The notes: generated by a model not told the origin, from the letters alone. Shown: positions 26,350 to 34,294, numbered from the stretch's first letter. The stretch is 64,000 nucleotides of DNA from Chitinophaga sp. CB10 (GCA_001870995.2 MLAV02000005.1:124001-188000), one strand, 5' to 3'. Numbers and translations: made by a program.

Positions 26350-27513
26350 TTAAAGTGCAGATTTTCGAATTATCGGGTTGGTTTTCCGTTCTATATAACG
26401 CTGTTGCGCAGCTATTTGGCGTTGCAGGAGCTGCACCAGCCGGATGTTGCTGCGCAGGTCGTATTTGTTGTCGATGTAGGTTAGCACAATGCCAGTCATC
26501 TCCTTTTCGAGGCTGACTGCTTTGATTGCCAGTGTTTGGAGCCGGGCGGTTAATGCGTTCCAGTCGGGCGTTTGGGTATTCAGCGCGGCTTCGATGTTGG
26601 TATATTCCTCTTTTAATTTGGTTAATTCCGTGGCTGTTGCGCGGTATTTATCGTATTGCCCGGAAGCTTTATCATCCTGGTACTGGTAGTAGGGAATATT
26701 TTGCCGTTGTGCGTTGATATATTCCGACAGCAGTGCGTTTGCCGTACCGTACCGCCTGATACGGGCGATTTCATTCAGTGCCTTTTCCGCATTATTAAGG
26801 CGGTTCACATAGTTCAGGGTATCATTAAACCGGAAAAGCGGCAGGGTGGTATCGGCGTTCCGGCTTTTCATCCGGATGGAATCGTGGCTTACCGGCCGGT
26901 AGGAGAATTGAAGCAGCGGGTCGAAGGGCACATGATCTTTAATAAAGACATCGTTGGATTTCATGAAATACCGCCAGTCCAGCCGTGGAAGAAAATGAAA
27001 GCGCCTGATTTTCCAGAACAGGATTTTTTGGGAGGCCGGCACTATGTAGCCAGCGCCCCAGGTGGGATCTACGAACGACCAGTCAGCCCCGGTTTTAACC
27101 GCCACCCAGGCGTGGGCGGTATCGAGTCGTTTCATTTTGCGGTCAAAGCAATAGCCTGTTACCAGCAGGGACGTAATATCCATTTTTCGGGCGATATGCA
27201 TAAAGATGGCAGCATAGCCAACGCAGACGGCTTTACCTGATTGCAGTTCCCGGTTGATAAGCCCGAGGGTATCTACCCCGGCGATCTGGTGGGTGCGGCT
27301 ATCCATGCCTTTTTTGTCGTACTTGATATGATCCGATATCCAGGCGTACAGGGTGGCCAGTTTATCCCGTTCTGTTTTACAATTTGCGTTGATCCACCAG
27401 GCAAGGCTGTCCGCATTGGCCGGGATGGAAAATGGGGGTTTGGGGAGGGGTTGGGCGGGCAGGTGGGTGGTGAGGTGTAGCAGGAGGAGTATAGGTAGTA
27501 ATGATTTTTTCAT
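26350..27513 (-). CDS. secreted transglutaminase-like protein (paralog 3)
   Basis: This 387-residue protein has a signal peptide (hydrophobic LLPILLLLHL, cleavage near LPAQ at residue 21) and the same domain order as its neighbours. Triad residues are Cys97 (GKAVCVGYAA), His134 (TAHAWVAV) and Asp149 (FVDPTWGAGY). It differs from the others by an insertion ahead of the Cys region (KKGMDSRTHQIAGVDTLG). The C-terminal half is helical. It begins only 11 bases after the end of paralog 4, so these two are almost certainly co-transcribed. Confidence 0.82.
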   Translation of the reverse strand: MKKSLLPILLLLHLTTHLPAQPLPKPPFSIPANADSLAWWINANCKTERDKLATLYAWISDHIKYDKKGMDSRTHQIAGVDTLGLINRELQSGKAVCVGYAAIFMHIARKMDITSLLVTGYCFDRKMKRLDTAHAWVAVKTGADWSFVDPTWGAGYIVPASQKILFWKIRRFHFLPRLDWRYFMKSNDVFIKDHVPFDPLLQFSYRPVSHDSIRMKSRNADTTLPLFRFNDTLNYVNRLNNAEKALNEIARIRRYGTANALLSEYINAQRQNIPYYQYQDDKASGQYDKYRATATELTKLKEEYTNIEAALNTQTPDWNALTARLQTLAIKAVSLEKEMTGIVLTYIDNKYDLRSNIRLVQLLQRQIAAQQRYIERKTNPIIRKSAL

Positions 27514-27524
27514 GGCAGGGATAA

Positions 27525-28634
27525 TTACTTTTTTTTCTGTAGGTATTCCGTTAGTGTTTTCCGGAAGCTTTCCTGTTTTTCCAGGGTTGTCTGAACGCGT
27601 TTCAGGAAGTCCTGGCGGGCCTTTTCACTTACGTCCCATTCCAGGCGTATCCTGCTAGCCGCATTATAAATCTCCCCCGATTCCTTATAGCAGGCGTTGA
27701 CCCAGTTCAGTAACACCTCACCGGCGGCCGGTGGTTGATCCCGAAGTTTGGCCACCAGCTTGTTATAACGGTCTATGAGTGTACGAAATTCCGCATCGTT
27801 GCCGGAGGCAACATCCGTGCTGTAAGCAGCGGCAGGCAGGGATTGCCGGAGGAAAGCCATTTCGTTGCGCTGGAGTTGATTGATGACGCCGTAGGTTTCC
27901 ATGCGGCGCATTCGGCTTTTAACCTGTGCCAGGGCGGTTTGCTGTTTATAGGCGGCAATACTGTCTTCAAAGTAAATGGCAGGGCGTTCTTTAGCAGTAT
28001 GCCAGGAATGGTCCCTCAATTCGGCGGGCTTCAGCGGATGCGGGAGATACTGAAAAATGGGATCAAACGGGACATGCGTATAGATGGCTTTTTCCGGCGG
28101 GATCATGAAATGCGCCCAGTTAAAAGACCGCACAAAAGTATCCCGATCTACGGCGCCGGCGCCCCAGGTGGGATCTATAATTCCCCATTTGCCATTGAGT
28201 TTGGCGCCCATCCATCCGTGGCTGCCTTCGAGGGAGAGTTGGCCTTGTATGTAGGTATAGCCGGTAATAAGGTCTATGGGGATGTTGGCGTGGCGGCATA
28301 CTTCAAAAAACAGGCAGGTATATCCCTGGCAGATGCCGGACCGGGTGGCGAGTGTTTGGGCGGCGGCATCGGCGGTGTCTTTGTATGTCTGTGTACTGTT
28401 AGCCAGCTTTACGTCATAACTGACGTTATTTCCTATCCAGTAGTAGAGAGATTTAATTGCGTCGTAATCGTTGGCGGCGTTGGCTTTCAGCCATTGGCCC
28501 ATGGCCTGTGCCGAGTGGGTAACCGTAGTGGGAATGAGTAGTACCGCGGTATCCGGCTGTTGTGCATAATTACAGGCGGACAGGAGCAGGCCAGCAAGAA
28601 GTAGGATAATACCTTTCATGTGTGGGCGCTTCAT
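27525..28634 (-). CDS. transglutaminase-like lipoprotein (paralog 4)
   Basis: This protein of 369 residues is the first of the four in transcription order. Unlike the other three it has a lipobox, LLLSAC with Cys21, so it should be membrane-anchored. Triad residues are Cys102 (RSGICQGYTC), His139 (GSHGWMGA) and Asp154 (IIDPTWGAGA). The start may be Met6 (28619), which gives a more normal leader. It begins 30 bases after the hairpin that closes nusG, leaving little room for a promoter. Either the promoter overlaps the hairpin, or expression depends on readthrough from nusG. Confidence 0.82.
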   Translation of the reverse strand: MKRPHMKGIILLLAGLLLSACNYAQQPDTAVLLIPTTVTHSAQAMGQWLKANAANDYDAIKSLYYWIGNNVSYDVKLANSTQTYKDTADAAAQTLATRSGICQGYTCLFFEVCRHANIPIDLITGYTYIQGQLSLEGSHGWMGAKLNGKWGIIDPTWGAGAVDRDTFVRSFNWAHFMIPPEKAIYTHVPFDPIFQYLPHPLKPAELRDHSWHTAKERPAIYFEDSIAAYKQQTALAQVKSRMRRMETYGVINQLQRNEMAFLRQSLPAAAYSTDVASGNDAEFRTLIDRYNKLVAKLRDQPPAAGEVLLNWVNACYKESGEIYNAASRIRLEWDVSEKARQDFLKRVQTTLEKQESFRKTLTEYLQKKK

Positions 28635-28663
28635 GATGAGTTGGCGAAACCGGTTTAAAACAA

Positions 28664-28691
28664 CAACGTTCCGGCGTATGCCGGAACGTTG
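28664..28691 (-). terminator. hairpin terminator after nusG
   Basis: A perfect 12 bp stem CAACGTTCCGGC/GCCGGAACGTTG with a 4-base loop is followed on the minus strand by TTGTTTTAAA. It lies 29 bases after the nusG stop and separates secE-nusG from the inserted transglutaminase-like genes. Confidence 0.8.
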
Positions 28692-28719
28692 CGTAATATG
28701 ATGGTGCGGGATGAATTGC

Positions 28720-29286
28720 TTAAGCCAGCTTTTCTACCTGCATGAAGTTGAGTTCTACCGGAGTAGCGCGACCGAAGATTTTCACGGTCACTTTCAGTTT
28801 CTTCTTGTCTTCGATAACTTCTTCGATCACACCGTTGAAGTCGTTGAAAGGTCCATCGATGATCTTGATGGTTTCGCCAACGATGAAAGGTTCGCTCATG
28901 GTGAGGCCCTGGTCGGACAGTTCATCCACTTTACCTAACATTTTGTTTACTTCTGCTTTACGGAGTGCGATTGGTTTTTCTTTACCGAGGAAGTGGATAA
29001 CACCAGATACATTGCGTATGGATTGGATTACTTCATCAGTCATTTTACCGTCGATGGCTTCGATCATCACGTAACCGGGGTAGAAGTTTTTTTCGCGCAT
29101 CACTTTTTTACCGGCTTGCACTTTATAAACTTTTTCTACCGGGAGGAAGACCTGGGTGATCACGTTACCCCAGTCGGAGCGGCGCACTTCAATATCCAGA
29201 TATTCCTTCACTTTTTTTTCCTTGCCACTAACAACGCGGAGCACGTACCACTTTGTTTCCTGCGCAGGAGTATTGGTTGCGTCCAT
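28720..29286 (-). CDS. nusG: transcription termination/antitermination protein NusG
   Basis: This 188-residue NusG binds RNA polymerase through its N-terminal NGN domain (KWYVLRVVSGKEKKVKEYL...FYPGYVMIEA) and couples transcription to Rho or the ribosome through its C-terminal KOW domain (GETIKIIDGPFNDFNG). The length is normal. It follows secE after 4 bases. The gene normally downstream, rplK, is displaced by 5 kb here. Confidence 0.97.
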   Translation of the reverse strand: MDATNTPAQETKWYVLRVVSGKEKKVKEYLDIEVRRSDWGNVITQVFLPVEKVYKVQAGKKVMREKNFYPGYVMIEAIDGKMTDEVIQSIRNVSGVIHFLGKEKPIALRKAEVNKMLGKVDELSDQGLTMSEPFIVGETIKIIDGPFNDFNGVIEEVIEDKKKLKVTVKIFGRATPVELNFMQVEKLA

Positions 29287-29290
29287 ATAA

Positions 29291-29488
29291 TTAGTGTTTG
29301 AATAATTGATAATAGTGAGTTAACACGAAGTTGGAGGCTGCATCCATGCCCCATACCAGAGCTGTTACAAAGAGGGTTGCAATCAGTACTACCATGGTAG
29401 AGGATTGCAGTTCCTGCCAGGTAGGCCAGGACACTTTGTAAACCAGTTCATGATAAGACTCGCGGAAATAGTTTCTGATCTTATTCAT
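29291..29488 (-). CDS. secE: preprotein translocase subunit SecE
   Basis: This 65-residue protein has one membrane segment (TMVVLIATLFVTALVWGMD) preceded by the amphipathic SecE helix YFRESYHELVYKVSWPTWQEL. It stabilises SecY in the export channel. Short single-span SecE proteins are the norm outside Enterobacteria. It is directly followed by nusG, as in most bacteria. Confidence 0.95.
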   Translation of the reverse strand: MNKIRNYFRESYHELVYKVSWPTWQELQSSTMVVLIATLFVTALVWGMDAASNFVLTHYYQLFKH

Positions 29489-29592
29489 TTAAAATACATT
29501 TTTGGTCAATTGGATAAAGCCTAAAAAGGTTGAATTGCTTTATTTTTTTAAAATAACAACAATTCAACCATTTTACAAATTTTTCAACCTTG

Positions 29593-29663
29593 CACGGGCA
29601 CTAGGATTCGAACCCAGATCAAAGGTTTTGGAGACCCGTATGCTACCGTTGCACCATGCCCGT
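29593..29663 (-). tRNA. tRNA-Trp (CCA)
   Basis: The cloverleaf has acceptor ACGGGCA/TGCCCGT, anticodon loop CTCCAAA (anticodon CCA), T loop TTCGAAT and discriminator G, the normal tRNA-Trp identity base. It lies between tuf and secE, its usual place in this gene block. CCA is not encoded. Confidence 0.95.
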
Positions 29664-29668
29664 GTATG

Positions 29669-29725
29669 AACTGTTAGCTTTGATTTTTCGCTGCTTTGAG
29701 GCAAAGATAGTCAAAGCTAACAGTT
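29669..29725 (-). repeat. 15 bp perfect inverted repeat between tuf and tRNA-Trp
   Basis: The arms at 29669-29683 and 29711-29725 are exact reverse complements (AACTGTTAGCTTTGA) with a 27-base loop. There is no T-run after it. In the transcript it would form a stem just upstream of tRNA-Trp, so an RNA processing or mRNA-stability role for the tuf 3' end is more likely than termination. Confidence 0.75.
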
Positions 29726-29762
29726 TTATTAAGATTGTGAATTACTTCACAATGTAGTTACC

Positions 29763-30950
29763 TTATTTGATGATTTCAGTAACCTGACCAGCACCTACGG
29801 TACGGCCACCTTCGCGGATAGCGAATTTCAGACCTTTATCCATTGCGATTGGAGCAATCAGTTTAACGGTCAGGGTAACGTTATCACCAGGCATCACCAT
29901 TTCAACGCCAGCTGGCAGTTCAACTTCACCGGTAACGTCAGTTGTACGGAAGTAGAACTGAGGACGGTATTTGTTGAAGAATGGAGTGTGACGACCACCT
30001 TCTTCTTTGCTCAGTACGTAAACTTCGCATTTGAATTCGGAGTGAGGTTTGATAGAACCAGGAGCAACGATAACCATACCGCGACGGATCTGAGTTTTCT
30101 CAATACCACGGAGGAGCAGACCAGCGTTGTCACCAGCTTCACCTTCATCCAGCAGTTTTTTGAACATCTCAACACCAGTACAAGTAGATTTCAGCGGCTC
30201 GTCCTGCAGACCTACGATCTCAACGTTGTCACCAACTTTGATACGACCGCGTTCGATACGACCGGTTGCTACGGTACCACGACCTGTGATAGAGAATACG
30301 TCCTCTACAGACATCAGGAATGGTTGATCAACTGGACGTGGAGGCAGAGGAATGTAAGTATCAACAGCAGCCATCAGTTCTTCGATAGCGCCAACCCATT
30401 TTTCTTCGCCAGCCAGAGCGCCGGTTGCAGAACCTTTGATTACAGGAGCGTTGTCACCGTCGAAACCGTTAGAAGACAGCAGGTCGCGAACTTCGATTTC
30501 AACCAGTTCCAGCAGTTCAGCATCGTCAACCAGGTCAACTTTGTTCATGAATACTACTACCTGAGGTACACCTACCTGACGAGCCAGGAGGATGTGTTCT
30601 CTGGTTTGTGGCATAGGACCGTCAGTAGCGGCTACCACCAGGATAGCACCGTCCATCTGAGCAGCACCAGTGATCATATTTTTCACATAGTCAGCGTGAC
30701 CAGGGCAGTCAACGTGAGCATAGTGACGGTTTGCAGTCTGATACTCTACGTGAGCTGTATTGATAGTGATACCTCTTTCTTTTTCTTCAGGAGCAGCATC
30801 GATCTCATCATAACCTCTCTTCTCTGCCAGACCCTTGTTTGCCAAAATTGTGGTAATGGCAGCAGTCAAGGTAGTTTTACCGTGGTCCACGTGGCCGATG
30901 GTACCAATGTTTACGTGGGGTTTATCCCGCTTAAAGGTTTCTTTTGCCAT
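29763..30950 (-). CDS. tuf: elongation factor Tu
   Basis: This 395-residue GTPase delivers aminoacyl-tRNA to the ribosome. G-box motifs are complete: GHVDHGKTT, the switch region RGITINTAHVEY, DCPGH, NKVD and GSA. Domains 2 and 3 follow with the tRNA-binding sequences intact. Codon choice is strongly biased, as expected for a very highly expressed gene. It is flanked by tRNA genes on both sides (Thr-Tyr-Gly-Thr upstream, Trp downstream). Confidence 0.99.
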   Translation of the reverse strand: MAKETFKRDKPHVNIGTIGHVDHGKTTLTAAITTILANKGLAEKRGYDEIDAAPEEKERGITINTAHVEYQTANRHYAHVDCPGHADYVKNMITGAAQMDGAILVVAATDGPMPQTREHILLARQVGVPQVVVFMNKVDLVDDAELLELVEIEVRDLLSSNGFDGDNAPVIKGSATGALAGEEKWVGAIEELMAAVDTYIPLPPRPVDQPFLMSVEDVFSITGRGTVATGRIERGRIKVGDNVEIVGLQDEPLKSTCTGVEMFKKLLDEGEAGDNAGLLLRGIEKTQIRRGMVIVAPGSIKPHSEFKCEVYVLSKEEGGRHTPFFNKYRPQFYFRTTDVTGEVELPAGVEMVMPGDNVTLTVKLIAPIAMDKGLKFAIREGGRTVGAGQVTEIIK

Positions 30951-30969
30951 TGTATTTTCTTTTTAGATG

Positions 30970-31018
30970 GTTTGTAAAGATTGTATTGATAGTTGTTTTT
31001 AAAACACGATTTACAAAC
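30970..31018 (-). promoter_or_regulatory. hairpin in the tuf leader
   Basis: A perfect 9 bp inverted repeat GTTTGTAAA/TTTACAAAC (30970-30978 and 31010-31018) occupies most of the 71 bases between the tRNA-like element and the tuf start codon. Its position 20 bases before the ATG suggests a 5' stabilising or translation-control structure. Confidence 0.5.
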
Positions 31019-31021
31019 TTG

Positions 31022-31098
31022 TACCGTTGATGAGAATTGAACTCATTGCCTTCCGCAGAAATGTTTCAGTGGACGCTCTTCCATTGAGCTACAACGCT
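31022..31098 (-). pseudogene. tRNA-like element with enlarged anticodon arm
   Basis: The minus strand has a recognisable tRNA frame: acceptor AGCGTTG/CAACGGT (one G-G mismatch), T8 A9, D arm GCTC/GAGC with GG in the loop, a 5-base variable loop, and a perfect T arm ATGAG-TTCAATT-CTCAT. The anticodon arm is abnormal: stem TCCAC/GCGGA has a mismatch and encloses 12 bases instead of 7, so no standard anticodon is defined. It resembles the neighbouring tRNA-Thr(GGT) in the D arm and T arm and is probably a diverged duplicate. It may be a pseudogene, or a structure kept for processing of tuf mRNA. Confidence 0.7.
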
Positions 31099-31209
31099 AA
31101 GTTTAATTTCGGAGAGGGAATTAATAAATTCGAATCCCGAAATTCGAATTTTATGGAGTTGTTGATGCGACTTAACTACTCACTACAACTATTCTTCAAA
31201 AAAATTCTG

Positions 31210-31281
<72 letters not shown>

Positions 31282-31304
31282 TTGAAAAATTGCAAATTAA
31301 TGCG

Positions 31305-31377
31305 AGCGGGAGACGAGGTTCGAACCCGCGACCTACAGCTTGGAAGGCTGTCGCTCTACCAACTGAGCTACTCCCGC
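31305..31377 (-). tRNA. tRNA-Gly (TCC)
   Basis: A complete cloverleaf has acceptor GCGGGAG/CTCCCGC, an anticodon stem around CTTCCAA with anticodon TCC, and T loop TTCGAAC. It is the third gene of the tRNA cluster in transcription order. Confidence 0.95.
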
Positions 31378-31556
31378 ATTAATAACTCACTTCACATGGA
31401 ATAACAGTGAAATCATTCCTGTTAATGAATTATAGAAATAAATTAAAGAACATAAAGGCTGTTGTATCACCGGTGTGTCCAACTTCTGAATTACTCACCT
31501 TCCATTCACAACTATGTTCCGCCTCTGCAAAGGCAAAGGCGGAACACGCCGTTCTG

Positions 31557-31638
31557 TGGGCAGGATAGGATTCGAACCTATGAAGTCGTAGACAGCGGAT
31601 TTACAGTCCGCCCCATTTGGCCACTCTGGAACCTGCCC
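31557..31638 (-). tRNA. tRNA-Tyr (GTA)
   Basis: This class II tRNA of 82 bases has a long variable arm, acceptor GGGCAGG/CCTGCCC and anticodon loop CTGTAAA (anticodon GTA). The discriminator is A. Confidence 0.95.
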
Positions 31639-31711
31639 TAACTTAATTTTTGGATTTGATTTTCGTTATCCGGTTACCGTTAGTGAACCGGATAACTTAA
31701 CCAAAACGATG

Positions 31712-31785
31712 AGCCAGCAGAGGGATTCGAACCCCCGACCCACTGATTACAAATCAGTAGCTCTGGCCAACTGAGCTATGCTGGC
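31712..31785 (-). tRNA. tRNA-Thr (TGT)
   Basis: A complete cloverleaf has acceptor GCCAGCA/TGCTGGC and anticodon stem CTGAT/ATCAG around TTTGTAA, giving anticodon TGT. It is the first gene of the tRNA-tuf transcription unit, about 65 bases from the nearer promoter. Confidence 0.95.
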
Positions 31786-31855
31786 ATCTTTCAAAAAACA
31801 TTCTTTCAATTCGGTAACTCGTTCTGTGGAGTAAGTAACTCGTTGAAAGAGAGCG

Positions 31856-31886
31856 CAAAATTAAGTGAATTTTTTATTTCTCCAAA
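31856..31886 (-). promoter_or_regulatory. proximal promoter (P2) of the tRNA-tuf operon
   Basis: The minus strand has -7 TAATTTTG (31856-31863) and -33 TTTGG (from 31882) with exactly 19 bp between TTG and TA. Transcription should start near 31849, just upstream of tRNA-Thr(TGT). Confidence 0.7.
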
Positions 31887-31956
31887 TCTTTTTTTTAGTT
31901 TCTTACAAATAATGAAAAATTTATTTGTTTCCGCTAAAACGCCCTGCTATAAAGAA

Positions 31957-32010
31957 CTTTGCTACCTTTTACCGACCCCTTTTCGAATCGGGATGGCAAA
32001 GGTAGCAAAG
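31957..32010. repeat. 13 bp perfect inverted repeat downstream of hpf
   Basis: CTTTGCTACCTTT (31957-31969) is matched by its exact reverse complement (31998-32010) across a 28-base loop that holds an inner CCGA/TCGG pair. It lies 31 bases after the hpf stop and could end hpf transcripts. Its right arm also contains the -7 box of promoter P1. Confidence 0.7.
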
Positions 32011-32026
32011 GAATTGATATTTCCAA
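31997..32026 (-). promoter_or_regulatory. distal promoter (P1) of the tRNA-tuf operon
   Basis: -7 TACCTTTG (31997-32004) and -33 TTTTGG (from 32023) have 19 bp spacing. The -7 box is identical to that of the rplK promoter. The box is embedded in one arm of the 13 bp inverted repeat. Confidence 0.65.
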
Positions 32027-32041
32027 AATTATTTGAAAAAA

Positions 32042-32341
32042 TTATTGAATTTTTTTCTCCTTCTTACGTTTCACCTGTTCTATCAGGCTTTCAAAGGCCA
32101 TGTCAAATGAGAGTTCAAATGATTTTGATTCGTGCTTTACAAATAAGTCCTGCCGCGGTATTCGTACACGGATCTCCGCAATCTTATCCTTTATCTGATG
32201 CGCTAAATTGTCCAATTTTAGAAAAACATCCACGCTTACTATCCGATCATGAAACGTATTCAATTTCTGAATCTTTCTTGTCACATGATCAATCAGTTTT
32301 GAGTCAGCATCGAAATGCACTGTTTGAATTTGAACGTTCAT
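32042..32341 (-). CDS. hpf: ribosome hibernation-promoting factor (HPF/YfiA family)
   Basis: This 99-residue short-form HPF/RaiA protein binds the 30S A and P sites and inactivates or dimerises ribosomes in stationary phase. The N-terminus MNVQIQTVHFDADSKLIDHVTRKIQKL and the basic C-terminal helix are typical. It lacks the C-terminal dimerisation domain of long HPF. Its position between the Xer recombinase and the tuf block is conserved in Bacteroidota. Confidence 0.9.
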   Translation of the reverse strand: MNVQIQTVHFDADSKLIDHVTRKIQKLNTFHDRIVSVDVFLKLDNLAHQIKDKIAEIRVRIPRQDLFVKHESKSFELSFDMAFESLIEQVKRKKEKKIQ

Positions 32342-32573
32342 AGCACTAATTTTTTAAATATTTAACAATCTATATACTAAGGGGTAATGCTTGGCCATAG
32401 GCATTCTCTTTCAGTATGAAGTTCTACTTACTCTAATATACTCACTTTATCTATTCACCGCATCTATACCGCGTAATATTTTGTTAAAATGAAATTTTGC
32501 CGTGCTCAAACTAGCCAAAACCGCCCCAAACAGGCCTTTTATTGCAGTTTCTGTAATATGTAATGGATTTTGT

Positions 32574-33563
32574 CTACGCCTTGGGATGCGCCTGCTGATA
32601 AACCTTCTTTAATTTCTCTATTGTATTGTGCGTATAGACCTGTGTAGCTGCCAGTGATGAATGCCCCAACAGCTCCTTCACCGCGTTCAGATCCGCACCG
32701 TTATTGGTGAGGTGCGTGGCGAATGTATGGCGGAGTATATGCGGACTTTTCTTTTTCAGCGTGGTGATCTGATGTTCGCTGAGGTATTTGCGCACCATCA
32801 GGTACACGTATTTGGGATATAGTTTTCGGCCTGTCTGCGGGTGTACAAATAAGACCCCTTCCTCGAAGGTTTCAAAGCCGGCTCGTTTTTCCGTTTGATA
32901 ATGCTCAATTTGCGCGGCCAGTGAGGCGGAGATGGGTATGATTCTCTCCTTACCCCCCTTCCCCATTACTTTAATGGTGAGGTTCCTTTTGTCTATTTTA
33001 AATTCTTCCAGCGCTATCAGTTCGGACAAACGGAGGCCTGTCTGGTAAAACACTTCAAATATCAGCTGATGTGTTCTGCCTTCGAAATCGTTGGAGAAAA
33101 TATGCAGCGAAGTGGTGGACACGGGACTGCGGTTTTCTTCCAGGGCGCGCATACCTTTTTCATCAATAAAGCCGGGCAGGCGTTTCTTGATTTTGGGCGC
33201 GATCACTTTCACCATGGGCGACTGGGTGATGAGCGATTGCAGCAGACAGTATTTAAAAAATGATTTAAGGGTGGAGATTTTCCTGTTGACGCTTTTGGCG
33301 GTCATGGCATTTTCCATCAGGGAAGCCAGCCAGTCGCGGATCATTACATGGGAAATATCACCGAGGAGGGTGCGACCATAAGTAGTGGTAATATGGTCGA
33401 GGAATTGGGTCAGGTCATTACGATAGGCAGTGCAGGTATGGACTGAGTATCGTTTCTCGAGCTGCAGATAGGTTAAAAAGCGCTCGGATAAGGAATATAG
33501 CTCTTGATTCAACACAAAAAGATTGATGATTGTAAAGTTATCAAATAACCTTACAATCATCAA
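32574..33563 (-). CDS. tyrosine recombinase XerC/XerD family
   Basis: This site-specific recombinase has an N-terminal SAM-like core-binding domain (FLTYLQLEKRYSVHTCTAYRNDL) and a C-terminal catalytic domain. Catalytic residues are in place: Arg in GLRLSEL, Lys in MGKGGKER, HxxR in HILRHTFATHL, a late His in LGHSSLAATQ, and Tyr in VYTHNT. It most likely resolves chromosome dimers, because it sits in the conserved rpsU-xer-hpf block rather than in a mobile element. The frame starts at 33563 (329 residues). A TTG start about 20 codons in (MNQELYS) would fit the family length better, so the start is uncertain. Confidence 0.88.
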   Translation of the reverse strand: MMIVRLFDNFTIINLFVLNQELYSLSERFLTYLQLEKRYSVHTCTAYRNDLTQFLDHITTTYGRTLLGDISHVMIRDWLASLMENAMTAKSVNRKISTLKSFFKYCLLQSLITQSPMVKVIAPKIKKRLPGFIDEKGMRALEENRSPVSTTSLHIFSNDFEGRTHQLIFEVFYQTGLRLSELIALEEFKIDKRNLTIKVMGKGGKERIIPISASLAAQIEHYQTEKRAGFETFEEGVLFVHPQTGRKLYPKYVYLMVRKYLSEHQITTLKKKSPHILRHTFATHLTNNGADLNAVKELLGHSSLAATQVYTHNTIEKLKKVYQQAHPKA

Positions 33564-33602
33564 ATATTTTGAGTTGCTCTAAGCTAAATTAGCAAAAGGA
33601 TA

Positions 33603-33800
33603 TTATCCTTCAATTTTACCAGAAGCCAGCTGTTGTTTGTAAACCGCTTTCAGTACTTCAGTACGGCGTTTAACAGATGGTTTGGTAAAAGACTGGCGTG
33701 ATCTGAGTTGCAGCAGGATGCGAGCTTTCTCAAATTTCTTTTTGTACTTTTTCAGCGCCTTGTCTATGTTTTCGCAATCTTTAGAATCAATTATCAACAT
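33603..33800 (-). CDS. rpsU: 30S ribosomal protein S21 (bS21)
   Basis: This 65-residue basic protein has the bS21 start (MLIIDSKDCENIDKALKKYKKKFEK) and an Arg/Lys-rich helical tail. In Bacteroidota bS21 sits near the anti-Shine-Dalgarno end of 16S rRNA and is tied to the SD-independent translation of the phylum. It has its own consensus promoter. Confidence 0.93.
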   Translation of the reverse strand: MLIIDSKDCENIDKALKKYKKKFEKARILLQLRSRQSFTKPSVKRRTEVLKAVYKQQLASGKIEG

Positions 33801-33826
33801 AATTTTGCCTCTTATTTTTAGGAACG

Positions 33827-33856
33827 CAAAGATAGCATAATATTCCGGAAAAACAA
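33827..33856 (-). promoter_or_regulatory. promoter of rpsU
   Basis: -7 TATCTTTG (33827-33834) and -33 TTTTTG (TTG complement at 33854-33856) with 19 bp spacing lie 27 bases before the start codon. Confidence 0.7.
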
Positions 33857-33878
33857 AAAGGTTGGATATTTTTTGCCT

Positions 33879-34205
33879 TTAATCTTCCTCTCCCCCTTCT
33901 TCTCCGTAGAAAATGACCCAGAGTAGCAAATCGGCTGTAAAGTTAGTGAATCTGTGTTCAGCTCCTGCGGGAACGAAGAGGAAGTCGCCCGGACCCACCT
34001 TCACCGTTTTATTTTCCAGGGTAAAATCGCTGCTCCCTTTCAGGACTATATATATTTCATCCTGGAGATGGGGCTCCTGGTCGTCGATGTCTTCCGGTCT
34101 GAAAATGATTCCTCTCATACTGCCGTGTTCGAATAGAACGGCAAAGTCGTCTTCACTTTTCTGCAGTTGTTGCAATGCTTCGGCCAGCGATACATGAAAC
34201 CTCAT
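33879..34205 (-). CDS. cupin-domain protein
   Basis: This 108-residue cytosolic protein takes the ATG at 34205, since the upstream codons of the longer frame look non-coding. It is a single cupin barrel: EPHLQDEIYIVLKGS contains the metal-binding His and Glu of cupin motif 1, and GPGDFLFVPAGAEHRF that of motif 2. Such small cupins can be isomerases, sugar or phenol dioxygenase-like proteins, or sensors; the role here is unknown. The C-terminus is acidic (GEEGGEED). Confidence 0.8.
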   Translation of the reverse strand: MRFHVSLAEALQQLQKSEDDFAVLFEHGSMRGIIFRPEDIDDQEPHLQDEIYIVLKGSSDFTLENKTVKVGPGDFLFVPAGAEHRFTNFTADLLLWVIFYGEEGGEED

Positions 34206-34294
34206 GGGCAGACAATTTGGGTGATCGGATCGGAAATTGTCATTTAAATTAGGAATTTTCGTGCGAACGGCCAAAGGTTGGTGCGAAAGTACCG

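Noticed and set aside
32574..33563. Integrase of a mobile element
   Set aside because: The Xer-type recombinase sits in the conserved rpsU-xer-hpf block, with no attachment repeats, phage or transfer genes nearby.
33579..33592. CTAA-N6-TTAG palindrome just before the Xer gene, as a fifth S24 operator
   Set aside because: The spacer is 6 rather than 5 bases and only one copy is present, so it does not match the paired CTAA-N5-TTAG sites.
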